From Lichenostomus cassidix (Eukaryota; Chordata; Aves; Passeriformes; Meliphagidae): a DNA stretch of 64,000 bases. The translations under genes and the position numbers were made by a program. Numbering within the stretch: the first letter of the stretch is position 1; every line of letters begins with the position of its first letter. Under the pieces are notes generated by a model. That model saw only the letters and a program-made list of their open reading frames with translations. It was not told the DNA's origin and made no database searches. The DNA is taken from positions 44,879,850 to 44,943,849 of the forward strand of contig CM039183.1 in assembly GCA_008360975.2 (NCBI GenBank), given 5' to 3'. Shown piece by piece: positions 25,201-37,009 of the stretch.

Positions 25201-28200
25201 GATCAGCAAAATCATTTCATGATTTCATGAATATTTTAATACTTTCTTTTTAAAATATTGTTGGTAACATTGGAATGGATTTAAAAATTTGACAGTTTAG
25301 ATTTCATGGATTTGTGTTATATAATTTGAAAGAATTTTTTTAGTTGATGAAAATGGTTTCTTTAGCATTTCTAACTGTTCTTTCTACTTGAAATTTGTAA
25401 TCTCTCGTGTCTTCGTTTACAGTGCCACATTTACTCTGTACATGTATGTCTTATGTATTAATCAATTTAGATTTAGGATACTTCTCTTACTCTGCATAAC
25501 TGTATTTCAGACCACATTTATCAGATATGCAGAATTACTGAGATTACTCTTCACACAAGTGTATGGAGTACCTCAAGTGTACACAAGGATGTTACAGAAA
25601 ACATGAAACTTCAGGAGGAACTGTGAGAAAGAAAATTGTTTTATTTTCTCACACCTGTGGTCTTACTGGGGACTTCTTTAGTTTGTAAAATGTTAACTCA
25701 TATTTTAAATTTATTACGATGTTATATTTTATTTTTCATGAGAGCTATATGTGAAAGGACTCACTGAATCAAATAACCAGACCAGGACATTTTTGTTTTG
25801 GGATTCTCCTGGAGCAAATTTACTTTATGCTTTATATATAAAAGAGTGAAGGGTGTCACTCTTTATTAAAAGAGGTGTTTGTGCATTACCACATGCTGGA
25901 GATGCCCATGTTAAGGAGAGAAGCTAAGCCAGGAAGTGTTGTTTGGGTATGTGTGGTGATGACGGAGATGCTTCATCCATTAAGTGAGGAGGAAGGGAGG
26001 GAGTTCCCAATGCAGGAGGTGGGATGGAGATGTCCCTCAGTTGGCTGCAGTGGCACAGCAGCCAAGGACCAAAAGAATGGAGGAAAATGCTTCTACATCC
26101 TTCCCAAAGCCTGCATGCCTAAAGGGAAGTCAGATGCTTCCTGAGTGCCCTTTTTCTTCATCTCTGTGGGGGAAAGGGGCCAATGTGTCAGTCCCTGATA
26201 GCAAAATGAATTGTGAGCTCCACATGAGAAAACACAGGGGATGCATTTGACTCAAAACCAACTACAGCAAAGTGTACTTAATCAGTATGAAATCTTGGAA
26301 TACCATCCTTAGATCCACAATTAAAGGAGAATTTATGATCTAGTCACTTTAGCTTTGTCCATCTTTCTCTTTGGCAGAGTGCAGACACCACCCATAACCA
26401 TTTAAGGGCTTACAAATAAAAATAGGTTGCAAATGGTTTCATGTCCAAAGCCTTTTTGCAGATACCAACAAGTAATCAGATCCTTGAAACATTCCTGTGA
26501 TAACTAGGCATATGCATAAATTAATACGTGTATTCATACATTTTTATCATTTTGTGATTGTCCTTCAGTGATAGTATATTCAGAGAGTCAATAGAACCTC
26601 TCTAATATCTTTCTCTAGCTATTTTATGTTAGGATGCTTGCCAGTGTATATATGTTTTAGTGACCTTTGTTTAATTGCCCTGTCATTTCCATTACAGCAT
26701 TTGAAAATTACCCTTAGTTTATTTACTGAGTTGCCAATGCTTGTATTATGTTTGCCACCTACACAGAACCACAGTAATACTTGCTGATAATATCACACAT
26801 TATTCTTGGCTGTACTTTGGCCCCAAGAGTAGGGAGTGTGGAAGGGGGGCTGTGTGTCTTTTCTCTAGCTTCAGTGTTCTGGGTTTTTTTCTAAGTAAAA
26901 TCATTTCACTGAGATACAGTGTCTCTTTCCACCCAACAAGCCAGTTTAAAAGCTCATCTTGTTGCTATGACATGTCTATGGGGATTTTTCCTAACTGTAC
27001 ACTTTTTTCCTGTCTTTAATATGACATTATTTTTTTTCCTTTTTCTGTATTGTTAAGGTTCCTTTGACATGTATTCATCTGCACCAATTTGTTTCAGCTC
27101 CTTTGCAAAATACAGAACAAAACAAAAGGGCAGGTACCAAACATGGGAATTAACACTGAAACAAATTAATAGAAAAAGTAATAGTGATGGGAGTTTGCAA
27201 AGATATAATGTGACTTTCTTGTGTGCAAACTTTTAATGGAAACACTGGTAAATCTACACCTAAAACATGAATCTGGATGGATGGTTGTTCCAAGTGCCAG
27301 CAAAATTGGAACATCCAAATAAAAGGGTCAGAAAAAATCAATACAACCAAAAGGCACCAAAGAATTCACTTACAAAAATTAAAATCACAAATGTACTTTC
27401 TAAGAGGAAGATAAGATCTGCAAGCATTTGAGGGGTGTAAGCATAAAAAGAACAGATTAGAGTACTACAAATGGATGTGGCTAGATGAGATGGGATAGAC
27501 AAAAAGGATTTCAATTTGACAGGGAAAAAGAAAGTTTTCTAGCCACGAGATCTTCAAGCTGTTTAACTGTCTACTTATACAAATAATAGAAGCTTTATGA
27601 TAAAAAATTTTAAAAGTAGGGGATGTGAGAGGATTAATTTTATATAGCCAGAGGAGGAAGGAGATGATTTCCGATAATATTGTATCTTGGATTAGTTAAC
27701 TCCTAAGTAATCAGAATATGAGTTTCCTTAGGAGAACTCATGACCTGTGTCTAGAGGTGCTGGAGTAGCCCTGCAAGTTTTGAGGAGTCAAATTAAAGGG
27801 TCAGATCTAAATCATGTAGGTGTGAGAAGGATTCAGAACCCTGTCAGTTCCTCCTGTCCTTGAATAGGCACCAGCACATTGTGCAAAAGCAAGCTGCTGC
27901 TTTGGATCACTTAATAAAACCTGGATCTTCACGTTGTGTAAGGAGAGATACAGGCACTCATTTATCCCTATAAATCTATTACTGGGTATACATACATGTT
28001 TGAAGTGAAAAACCCAAGAGAACTCTGAGAGGGGGCAGTTGTAGGGACTTTCAAGGCTGGACAGAGATTTCCTGAGATTGTTGTATTCCATCCCTACTTT
28101 TTCTCACATGAGCTAATAGATTTCAGTTTTCTGAAAAAGAGAAAAAGGGGGTAATAATTACAGATTACATTCTTCCTTAGAAGCAGGCGCTTACTCCTAA

Positions 28201-28433
28201 TATATTTAATATTGCACCTGAGGAAATAATCTTGTATTAGCTCTGGGGACTTGTTCTTATTGGCAAAGCATGCCTTCCTACATCATATTAAGCTACTGAG
28301 ACAGCTTTTCCACTGTAGCAGATTTTTGAGGTTTTTCAGGTCTTTGTACGAAAATTTATTCTGACAGCTCCATGTTTGGTCCATCACATTTGCTATCTTT
28401 TCTCGAGTTGCTAAGCAGTTTTTTAGCATTTCT

Positions 28434-28456
28434 TCCCCCATTTTGCAGATGAAGAC
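28434..28456 (+). repeat. Possible MIR-like SINE fragment (weak)
   Basis: The phrase cccccattttgcagatgaag is close to the central part of amniote MIR SINEs, where a similar CCCCATTTTACAGATGAGG phrase occurs. The match is only about 23 bases and neither flank extends it convincingly. It may be chance. Confidence 0.2.
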
Positions 28457-28768
28457 TTTTGATTCTTCAAGACTTAAGGTTTTAATTCTGTTTGATCACT
28501 TTCACACTATCTCTGTACAATGAAATAGTAACTATACAAGGCAAAGTTTTATACTTGGCTGTTGTCTTCCTTGAAGTTATGCTCAGCATAGCACCAAATG
28601 ATACCAAATTTAAATGAGCCCTGCTATCATATATGGGTCTTATTTTAAATTTCTGTAGAATTGGGAACTGATGCATGGTAACATGGTAAATACATGCTTC
28701 ATTTGTAGTTGTATGCTATCCAAGTGAAAAAGAGTGACTATAGTATGCATAGTAGTGAGAAAAAGAAA

Positions 28769-28770
<2 letters not shown>

Positions 28771-28812
<42 letters not shown>
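28771..28812 (+). repeat. (TAA)n / (AAT)n microsatellite
   Basis: About fourteen uninterrupted copies of the trinucleotide follow a short A/G-rich leader. The perfect array suggests recent slippage and probable length polymorphism. Its translation gives the poly-Asn run in the spurious frame 28709-28897. Confidence 0.98.
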
Positions 28813-28814
<2 letters not shown>

Positions 28815-30093
28815 TAAATGAACGAAGCTTTTATCCAATTAATCTATATGTTCAGATGAGATTCTCTAAGATAGAGATTCTGATGCTTTTCCTGTAGTTG
28901 ATACATTTTTAACATCTCTTTGTTATCAGAGTTTATGGTCATATTTTTCCTGCATACCATGTAACAGGGTCTTTTTCTTTTTAAAATACACTAATTTTTC
29001 ATGAAATTTGTAGGCTTTTCATGAAATTTGTAGGCATTTCATACCTCTGAGGTCTTCTCTTCCAAATCAAATGTGAATTAAATTAGCAGATGACTCAAAG
29101 TAAGAGGAGGACAAAAAAAGCACATGTGCATACACATACAGTTTTATACTTAAGCCATATCTGTCTAAGAAGCAAGGCTAGAAAAATATACTAAAAAAGA
29201 AAATGAGTTCTTAAATGCCTTTGTTCCTTGCAAATCCAGCTCTGTCCTTAATGTATTTATTCTTCCTCTGTGCTAGAGAAAGGCAATGAAGGGACTAAGA
29301 AAAACAAGAACACTAGTTGACAAAAAATGATTGTGATATCAGTTAATTAATGAGGCCAAAGTACCTTGAGAAACTGGACAGCACCTAAATGATGCAGGCA
29401 TTATGGTGCCATGACTGCAGAGTTGCATATATTATAATATTTAGCTCAGATATGACTAGAAAACAAGTACAAGGAGCACAATTTTTATAAAATTATTTTA
29501 AATCCAAAACCGATGGTTGTCCCTATTAAGTGTGAAGTCCAGAAATTAGAAGAATTATGGAAATGATAGGACTCCTTTATTTGTCTAATCAATTAAAGCA
29601 TTGTGTCACTCAGGCTTTCGTCTCAGACTTCCATCCATTACTCAGTGTGGTGTAGCTGCAGTGCAGAGCAGAGGTGCAGTAAGCCAGCTCCTTTAGCTGG
29701 AAATTCAAAGGTTTTTACATCTACCAATCTCTGTTCTTAGTTCTGCTCCATTCTATCAAAGATATTTGTCACCCATGTTCCCCACAGTTTCGTACATACA
29801 TCTCTGCCACAGTGCAAAGGAGGGTTGGTAGTGAAGTTTTTTTGAAGTCAAATCTTCCATTGGCTTTCTCCAAGCTCTCGTAAGACAAAAACAAAAGTGA
29901 GCTTAGGAATTAGGCAAATTTGTATCTCAGTTTTAATCAAAATGGTTTTTTTTGCTTTTGCAGTTTTGCTCTCTCAATATAATGTCAGCTTTCTACCTCA
30001 AGAATTCTGAGCTTGTATAATTAAGACAATAATTTCAGGTAAAGACAGCCTGATATTTAACATAAGACTTGTCAGGCATGTGCCGAAGGCTTG
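28813..30093. other. Non-coding unique DNA, no gene seen
   Basis: No exon, RNA gene or transposon is recognised. The only structure is the 20-base tandem duplication at 28996-29035. Confidence 0.6.
28996..29035 (+). repeat. 20-bp perfect tandem duplication
   Basis: The unit ttttcatgaaatttgtaggc occurs twice head to tail at 28996-29015 and 29016-29035 without a mismatch, followed by a partial third start (atttcat). The identity suggests a recent event. Confidence 0.95.
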
Positions 30094-30133
30094 TTGGTAT
30101 CCGCTAACATGAAGGCATGTTGGTGGATACCAA
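30094..30133. other. 40-nt near-perfect hairpin
   Basis: The arms ttggtatccgctaacatg (30094-30111) and catgttggtggataccaa (30116-30133) are complementary at 16 of 18 positions around the loop aagg (30112-30115). The two differences become G-U wobbles if the plus strand is transcribed. Two further wobble pairs may extend the base of the stem. It is too compact for a typical Drosha-processed precursor and lies in no recognised transposon. It may be a template-switch palindrome or a tiny structured element. Confidence 0.85.
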
Positions 30134-30470
30134 TGCTGTTCCCAACAGTTTCTGAGAAATCCTCTGCTAGCTTAATCTACAATCCCCCCGAGATACAAAC
30201 AGCAGTACCTCTGAACACATGGGTTTATTTCCCAGGACACAGTTCACCTGGAAATGTTTATTTAGGATTACTTTATTTGGGTTTGAGAAGAGGGATCATG
30301 AAGTCCCACCTTAGAAAGTCTTTCTGCCCTTCTGGTGCCCAACTTCTCACGTGGCTGAAGTTTCTTACAATGCAGGGGTGCAGGACACACACTGGTCAGG
30401 AGCTCCTGAGGGCTGGTAGGGTGTGAGTTTCAGCTATGAAGCCTTATAGATTTCAGATCTCAAATTAACA

Positions 30471-30555
30471 ATCGTAGAATCATAGAATCATAGAGTCATA
30501 GAGTCGATCACAGAACCATAGAACCATAGAATCATAGAACCATAGAATCATAGAA
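30471..30555 (-). repeat. Expanded CR1 terminal octamer array
   Basis: About ten degenerate copies of the CR1 terminal octamer (plus-strand reading tcatagaa, ccatagaa or tcatagag) run in tandem, with one interrupted unit around 30504-30515. Most CR1 copies end in two to four octamers, so this tail has grown. It is the 3' end of the CR1 at 30471-30905. Confidence 0.92.
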
Positions 30556-30905
30556 TGGCTTGAATTGGAAGGGACCTTGATCATCTAGCCCAACCCTCCT
30601 ACTTTGGACAGGGACACCTTTCACTAGATTAGGTTTTTCAGAGCTCTATCCAAGTTGGACTTGAACACTTCCAAGCGTGAGACATCCACATCTTCTCTGG
30701 GCAGTTTGTTTCAGTGCCTCTTTCAGTTTGAAGCTATTCCCACTTGTCCTGTTACTACATGCTCTTGTAAAAAGTCTCTCTCCATCTTCCTTATAGTCTC
30801 CGTTCTATTACTGGAACACCACAATTAGGTCACCCCAAAGCCTTCTCTTTTCCAGGCTGGACAATCCTAATTCTCTCAGACATTCCTCATAGGAGAGGTT
30901 TTCCA
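30471..30905 (-). mobile_element. CR1 LINE, 3'-end fragment with expanded tail (minus strand)
   Basis: On the minus strand the order is: a C-terminal ORF2 piece (LSYEE near 30890, then LSSLEKRRLWGDLI near 30850), a block corresponding to the plus-strand tgctcttgtaaaaagtctct near 30761, the conserved 3' UTR, the end gaagggaccttgatcatcta (plus-strand reading near 30569), and an octamer array at 30471-30555. Compared with the copy at 14610-14931, the segment between the block near 30725 and the contgguous UTR is shorter, consistent with an internal deletion of several tens of bases. The frame has stops and the copy is 5'-truncated, so it is inactive. Confidence 0.96.
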
Positions 30906-33900
30906 TGTTTCATGCCTACCTCCTTTTTCTTTCCCCTCCTCTTCTTTGGAAATCCCAGCTCTCAGACAGGGGGACATGAAAGGTCCTACGAGTCCTGTCT
31001 TGTTTTCTCAGAGAAACTGGTGGACAAATATTATTTCTGGGAAACTCTGATATTTTGATATTTGGCTTCCAGACATAAAAATCAAAAGTCATATTTAATT
31101 ATTTTTTTGCTTGGAATGAATGTGGCTGTATTGTAACATAGAATTTTAATGAGCAATAAATTATATAGAATGTATGGAAATAAAGTGGAGATATATCATA
31201 TACACTTTATCACATACACTCACTACTTTAGCTGAATGCAAGTTTCATCAAAATGAAATACTATATATTGGAACCAAATTGTTCTGAAATGTTCCCAAAG
31301 ATGTAATCAATGAGTTATGTTCCAGCAAAATATTTCAAGTCTGACATAATATTTTCTAATAAAAAATCTTCCATCAATTATTTTTTCTCTAACAGTTACT
31401 GTCTATAAAACATTGTTTCTTGTAGAGAGAACATGACATTTGTTTCATGTAATTCATACTGATTTCCAGGAGATACAATACCGAGAGATAACTTCAATTA
31501 GCGTATGACACCTCCACTGTGATCTGGATAATGTAATGCTGCCTCTGTCACTCTGATGCCTTGCAGTAATTGTGCCTGCAAAAAAATGACAAAGCAGGAG
31601 CTCTTTAGTGAATACAAAAGGAATATGATGGTAAAAGGTTCTCTGAAAAGGAATAGCCATTTTTCTCTTGTTTGCGAAACCCAAACTTCAGGCCATCAAC
31701 CATATTTCTAATTTGAGTAATTTTCTTGTGCTGAGGATTGAATGAAAAGGAGGGGTGCAGGGCTTTTCTGTGATTAAATTTTAGCTTTGAATATCAATTT
31801 TTCAAACTCATGCACGTGGTTTTGTATGCACACCAATAGTAATTATTGGCTGTATTTTAAATAGATGTAAGTTGATATGCTGAAGGGGAATAGGAAAAGT
31901 GAAGGGTAGGCTTACCCAACAGACTTTTTGCTATTTCTCTTGCCAATTTCTAGCAAAGTCTAGTGGGCATTTTTGCCAAGAGCTGTTCTGCGTGAAGCAG
32001 AGTGCTGGCTCTGACTCAATGGAGCAAACCATGCACAGCAAACCACTTTTATAGCTGGCAGGCCTGATGGCAAGCCATAGATGGCTTTAGACAGACTGGG
32101 AACATGGCAGCATCTCCTGCAGAAATGCAGAAGCATCACAAACATGTGACCTTGTCCACATCAAATTTTACTTGTGGTCTGGATCCAAGTCAGAGTCATG
32201 CATCTGAGTAATTCTGGGTAAAGAGTGGATTCAGAGCTTCTTCCCTCAATTGCTAGTTTTGAAACTAAACCATCATAGTGGGAAAATAATTTGCAACTCT
32301 CCTTTTCATAAAGAGGCACTCTTTAAAAGAAACCTCAGCATTTATAAAAAGACAGTCCCAGAGGCTATTGACTGTGCAACTAAAAGAAGGGATTTCTTAT
32401 TCTCAGCTGCTTCTCTTCACTACTTTGTAATTTACTGCCAGTATTTGCAACATTTTTTGCATTTCCGCCTTTTTTTCTCTGAATTCCTTTACATGTAAAC
32501 TTGCACTGATTGCTGTGTGACTGGTATCCTGTCCTAATCTTGTGTGCTTGATGCTGCATTGAGACAAGATTATAGAGGTCATGGTTCCTTTCTCCAGAGT
32601 GCAGCCAAATCTATCTTTAATTGTTTTGATATTTCTGTCATTTTAGCTTGGTTTAGGTTTTTTGTTGGGTTTTTTTTGGTCATTTGTTTGTTTTTCAGTT
32701 TACTGTCATTGTCAACCCTGAGTGGAAATTGCCCGATATTTCAAATGGTAAACCCTCAAAAGGATTTACAGCTTTAAATGAAGTGTAACCTCTTTGTTTG
32801 TGGCTGTGAATTAACTGAGCTCCAATCTATTAAGGTTTCAAAACATTTTTAAAGTATGAGTTGATAATACTTCAAGCTTCATAAGACCTTTCTCATTTCC
32901 CTAGATGGTGACATTTTGCAAATTGTCAGACTCATCTTTGTTTACTAGCAGACGATAAAGTTCTAGCTGCATTAGTTTAACTCTCCAGTTTTATAGCCCC
33001 TTTATATGTCTGAAATTCTGGAGAAGGAAAAGGGTCTGAGAAAGGAAAGGTTCAGAACATTCTTTTCAATACTGATTTAATTGGTTGTCTCACAGGGGAA
33101 ACAGCCAGCCACTCACATGACATAAGTAGAGAAATGTCCACATATATTTGTGCTTCTATCCCACTCCTGTATGTTTGCCTATGAATTCATACTCATTAAG
33201 CCATGTTTTGCTTTTCAAGTTGCAGTATTTTATATGCAAAATAGAATGAATGGTGCAGCTTATGATCCTCTTTGTACTTAGCAAGAGAGACAGCTACAGG
33301 GAAACCCCTGTTAGGAAATGTTAAATACAATATTGCATTCCTTCCTGCATTTTGTCCTTGGCTATTGAAGAGAACAATTGTGTGTCATTATACAGTTGAT
33401 GTGTTCCACCCCAGAAACACACTTCATTTCACTGAACAGAAATTCAAGACAGCAGAGACCATGTCAGGATGACAGCACATGGCTGCGCCAGCATCTGCAC
33501 TGTGCATGGAGAAAGTTCCCCCATATGGTCACATGCCGTTCACATGGCTGCATGTACAGCCATCATCAGACAAAAATCACACTGAATATCATTTTCCCAT
33601 TGTACTTACAGTCTTTGTGACTCTGACTTTCTGGGAACTAAAATCCTATTTTTATTCTCCTACATTGCAATATTATTTGTAAACAGAACAGTAATTTTCA
33701 TGGAAGGCATAGCTGGTGGTTTTTTTGCTCTTGACTCCAAGGCATTTAATGCATCTTTTAATCTTAAAATAGCACATCATTGCACAGATTCATGGTAGGC
33801 AGTTGATGCTTCTTCACTCTGAAGAAGTTATGGCTCTTTTAACTAAGGGTATAAATCTAGTGAAATGCATATTGAGAGACTCAAGTGAGCTGTGCAAAAA

Positions 33901-34133
33901 GGGTAGCAACATATTAAATCAAGTCACATTTTCCATCTGTCTTGGGATGTATAATGAAGAGGAGATTTAAACATACTTTGACCTTTTTATGGTTATATTG
34001 AAATACTACTATATTGAAAAACATGTAACTCCCTTTACATGTTTTTTATAACATTGTGCTATGCATTTTCCCATTTAGGGGAGGGGGAATGAGTTACCTG
34101 TTGCTCATGGGCAGAAGCCCTTATCTAATAGTC
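30906..34133. other. Non-coding AT-rich unique DNA, no gene seen
   Basis: No exon, RNA gene or transposon could be supported. Short frames at 31454-31684 (-), 32250-32498 (+), 33272-33472 (+) and 33378-33620 (+) overlap each other in different phases and show no domain. A T-rich patch with GTTT units lies at 32655-32697. Confidence 0.6.
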
Positions 34134-34219
34134 CTTAGTGGTAGTGCTGGGTTTATGGTTGGACTTCATGACCTGAAAAGTCTCTTCCAACCTTGATGTT
34201 TCTATGATTCCATGATTCT
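34134..34219 (+). mobile_element. CR1 LINE, short 3'-terminal fragment (plus strand)
   Basis: Only the last part of the 3' UTR is present: the tggtagtgctgggtttatgg region near 34139, then ggttggacttcatgacctg and tctcttccaacc, ending in octamer-like tctatgattccatgattct at 34201-34219. It is far too short to code. Its 3' end faces the 3' end of the CR1 at 34383, about 160 bases away. Confidence 0.85.
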
Positions 34220-34382
34220 AAGTCATGCTCCTTTGTCTCCACCATGACTCCACTCCCTGGATAAGTCCACCTTGTTTTCCTCACAAGTCGTCTCTGCTGC
34301 TGCTGTGTTTTGTGGTTCCTCCTCCTTGAAGGCAGGCGGCCAGAACCACATGAGATATTCCAAACCATTTCAGCTAAATTTG

Positions 34383-34918
34383 TAGAATCATAGACTATTT
34401 GGGGTTAGAAAACACCTTTAAGACTGAGTCTAATAATAAATTTAACACTGCCAAGTCCATCACTAAACCATTTCCCCAAGTGCCACATCTACATATCTTT
34501 TAGATATGCCCTGGGACGGTGACTCAACCACTTGTCTGCTCAGCCTGTTCCAATGCTTAATATTCATTACCATGAGGAAGTTTTTTCTAATATCCAATCT
34601 GAACCTCCCCTGGTGCAACTTGAGGCCATTTCCTCTTGTCTTATCGCTTGTTGCCTGGGAGAAGAGGCCAACCCCCACCTGACTACAGCCTCCTTTCAGG
34701 AAGTTGCAGAGAGCAAGATGGTCTCCCCTGAGCCTCCTTTTCTCCAGGCTAAACACCCCCAGCTCCTTCAACAGCTTCTCATAGGACTTGTGCTACAGAC
34801 GCTTCAGCAGCTCTGTTGCCCTTCTCTGGATTCGCTTCAGCACCTCAATGTCTTTCTTGCAGTGAAGGGCCCAGAACTGGACACAGCACTCGAGATGTGG
34901 CCTCACAGATGTTTTGCT
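34383..34918 (-). mobile_element. CR1 LINE, 3'-end fragment with ORF2 C-terminus (minus strand)
   Basis: This is a 5'-truncated CR1 copy with its 3' end at 34383 (octamer-like tagaatcatag). From 34918 down to about 34463 it holds the C-terminal part of ORF2, followed by a short 3' UTR. It is the longest coding remnant of a LINE in the window. Frames on the plus strand (34532-34969) are antisense shadows. Confidence 0.96.
34463..34918 (-). pseudogene. CR1 ORF2 C-terminal fragment with one in-frame stop
   Basis: CR1 ORF2 encodes an endonuclease/reverse transcriptase needed for retroposition; only its extreme C-terminus survives here. On the minus strand the frame reads SVRPHLECCVQFW near 34900, KKDIEVLKRIQRRATELL near 34840, then a TAG at 34793-34795. 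It continues in the same phase with LGVFSLEKRRLRGD near 34760, RGNGLKL near 34630, [11 protein letters not shown] near 34600, HWNRL near 34550 and VVESP near 34530, ending at 34463. The motif order is that of CR1 C-termini. Apart from the single stop, no frameshift is visible across about 150 codons, which suggests modest age. The catalytic domains are absent. Confidence 0.9.
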
Positions 34919-36985
34919 CAGCAAAAAAGTACAGCTACTTCTTCTGTGGATAAGTATAACTCTACTTAAGTTTAGAACGTTTCCTGACTTTAATATCACA
35001 TCTTTTCTTGACCATCCCTTCAATTTCTTTCCACTTTATTTTTACTTCAGAAATTATATTTTGCCATTTGATTTTTTTCTAATCTCTTGCACACAATGTG
35101 TACTTATCAGCTTCCACACGTCACATAGCTGCTTTCATTTCCCCATCTTCCCAACTGTACCACGCTCCTCCAAGTGTGCCAGTACTGATGTCTTTGGGCA
35201 AAGCACCACCCTTTGTAACATCAAACTGCAGCTATTTTGTCTAGTCTTTTCTGAAAGGAAAGTTTTGCAGCTGTAAAATCTTGCATCTTATGCCTGGCAT
35301 CTTATAGAATAAAATGAATGGGCAAGCAATGATTAAAGATATTTAGCGTAGACTGTGTAGCATCTATGATCTTAGTAAATTAAGATACTAGCTGCATAAG
35401 TTAGGGTAATTAAGGAAATTCCTCATCTCCTTAGCATATAAATGTTGTAATGATGCTTTTTTTTCTCCACGTGCATTTAATTTATATTGGTTTTCTCCTT
35501 TTTAAGAAAAAAAAAATTACAATATATTGTAATTCTATTTGAACAATGTTTGATCAGAAGGATTATTTTTCCCATCTCAATAACGCCAGTGATGTCTCTT
35601 CTCTGTTCCATTATGTGCTCACCTCAGCATTTCTTAGTATTTATGTGAAAGATGTTGCTAGCCATATTCTTCGGGTTTGCTTAAGAGTAAATGGAATGTA
35701 TGAATAGAAAAATGCGTAATATTACAACTTAAACTCTGTCATATCTTTATGAAGAAGCTGTACAAAACCAATTTCAGAAAACTAGGCTCCAACTCACAGC
35801 AATGCCTTTCCAGTTGGTCCCATGTTTCTCCCAGGGCACCAAATTAAACAGTGATAACCAAACCCCAAGGATAAATCTGGGCTGTAGTCGAAGAGTAGAT
35901 CTGTGCCCTGGCCGCTGCACTGCCATAGGAGGCCCTAAACACATAACTCTGAGTTCTGTTATCAACTTGCCTGTATAACCATCCCCAAGAGTTTAATTCA
36001 CCCCTCTTTGACCACCTGGGATCATTAGCATTTCTCCATCTCACAAGATTCTCTGTCTAGAAGATTTCAGAGGTTATGGTCAGAGTTGCCATATAAACAT
36101 GTAAAAGAAAGGGATTGCTACCTGATAATATTTTTAATCCAAGATCTGGAAAAATATGTTGATTTAATCCCCTGAAGGGGCATGAATTTACCAGACTTCC
36201 GAATTCTAACATTCAAATGTTAAATTCCTTTAGGAAGGAATTGCTATGAAGTCATCTGCATGAGGGTATAGTGCCTTGCAGATCTAGCATCTCATTCTTG
36301 GACTTTCCATAAGGTTTTTTAAAGTGATGAAAGCTTCTCTCTATATCAGAAGAAGAATTATATTTACTCTTACTGCTTGGGAATTCTTAGGATGGCTACA
36401 GAGTAGTCCACTAGATCTCTGTTTTTTTTCCTAAATTAGTTTTTTTTTGGCTTCAGTTCTAAAAGGTATGGTAGTCTAATGAAACTTGTCATCTGCATGG
36501 GGTGAGGGAACATGTTATCAAAAGTCTATAGCTCCTAGAAAAGTCATCTGTGTTGGAAGATTTTTTTTAATAGACCATGCCTTTAGGTGGCTTGTTGCCC
36601 AGTTTCCTCCTGCTCAGCTGCTCCTAAAGTTAAGTAAAACAAAATGATTCTTTTTATCAGCGGACTATGAATCAGGAATACATCCCTACAGATGAATCAG
36701 GGTACATCATTTACATTTATTGTTTGAATTGCATATTACAGGTGTAGAAAACCAACCTCCCTAGTCAAATAACAGAATTGACCAAGAGGATCTCTTCCAG
36801 GGCTGCCTGGGGCCTTTGATCTGCTTCCACTGTTGAAGGAATATTTTGTGCTAGATATTTGCTGCCCTGTATTGATTCTTACCTGCCACAAGGAGACTAA
36901 GGATGAAACTTCAACTATATGAAATTTCTCGGTCCATTCATAGACCAGCTTCTCTTTGTGTTATGACTCGCAGGTGGTTAGAAAC

Positions 36986-37009
36986 AAAGCCAGGATTCAA
37001 CCCCAGATT
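36986..37009 (+). repeat. Possible MIR-like SINE fragment (weak)
   Basis: The phrase aagccaggattcaaccccag resembles the MIR SINE segment near the phrase GAGCCGGGATTCGAACCCAG. The preceding bases (gcaggtggtta) only loosely fit. At this length the match could be chance. Confidence 0.25.

Larger units (their letters stand above)
21590..28769. other. Non-coding AT-rich unique DNA, no gene seen
   Basis: No gene could be supported. The plus-strand frame 21624-21869 (81 codons) lies in a locally GC-richer patch beside the T-rich tract and has a mixed amino-acid composition. It has no recognised domain, and I found no splice context to defend it. Another GC-richer patch lies at 24460-24600. An A-rich CAAA-type patch lies at 23500-23550. 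The inverted repeat at 22247-22299 and a possible MIR-like match at 28434-28456 are listed separately. Confidence 0.55.

Noticed and set aside
28709..28897. Poly-Asn protein frame
   Set aside because: It is the translation of the (AAT)n microsatellite.
30481..30550. Short regularly repeated units resembling a CRISPR or satellite array
   Set aside because: They are CR1 terminal octamers with no spacers, attached to a recognisable CR1 body.
34532..34969. 145-codon plus-strand frame
   Set aside because: Antisense to CR1 ORF2; the same shadow appears over many avian CR1 copies.
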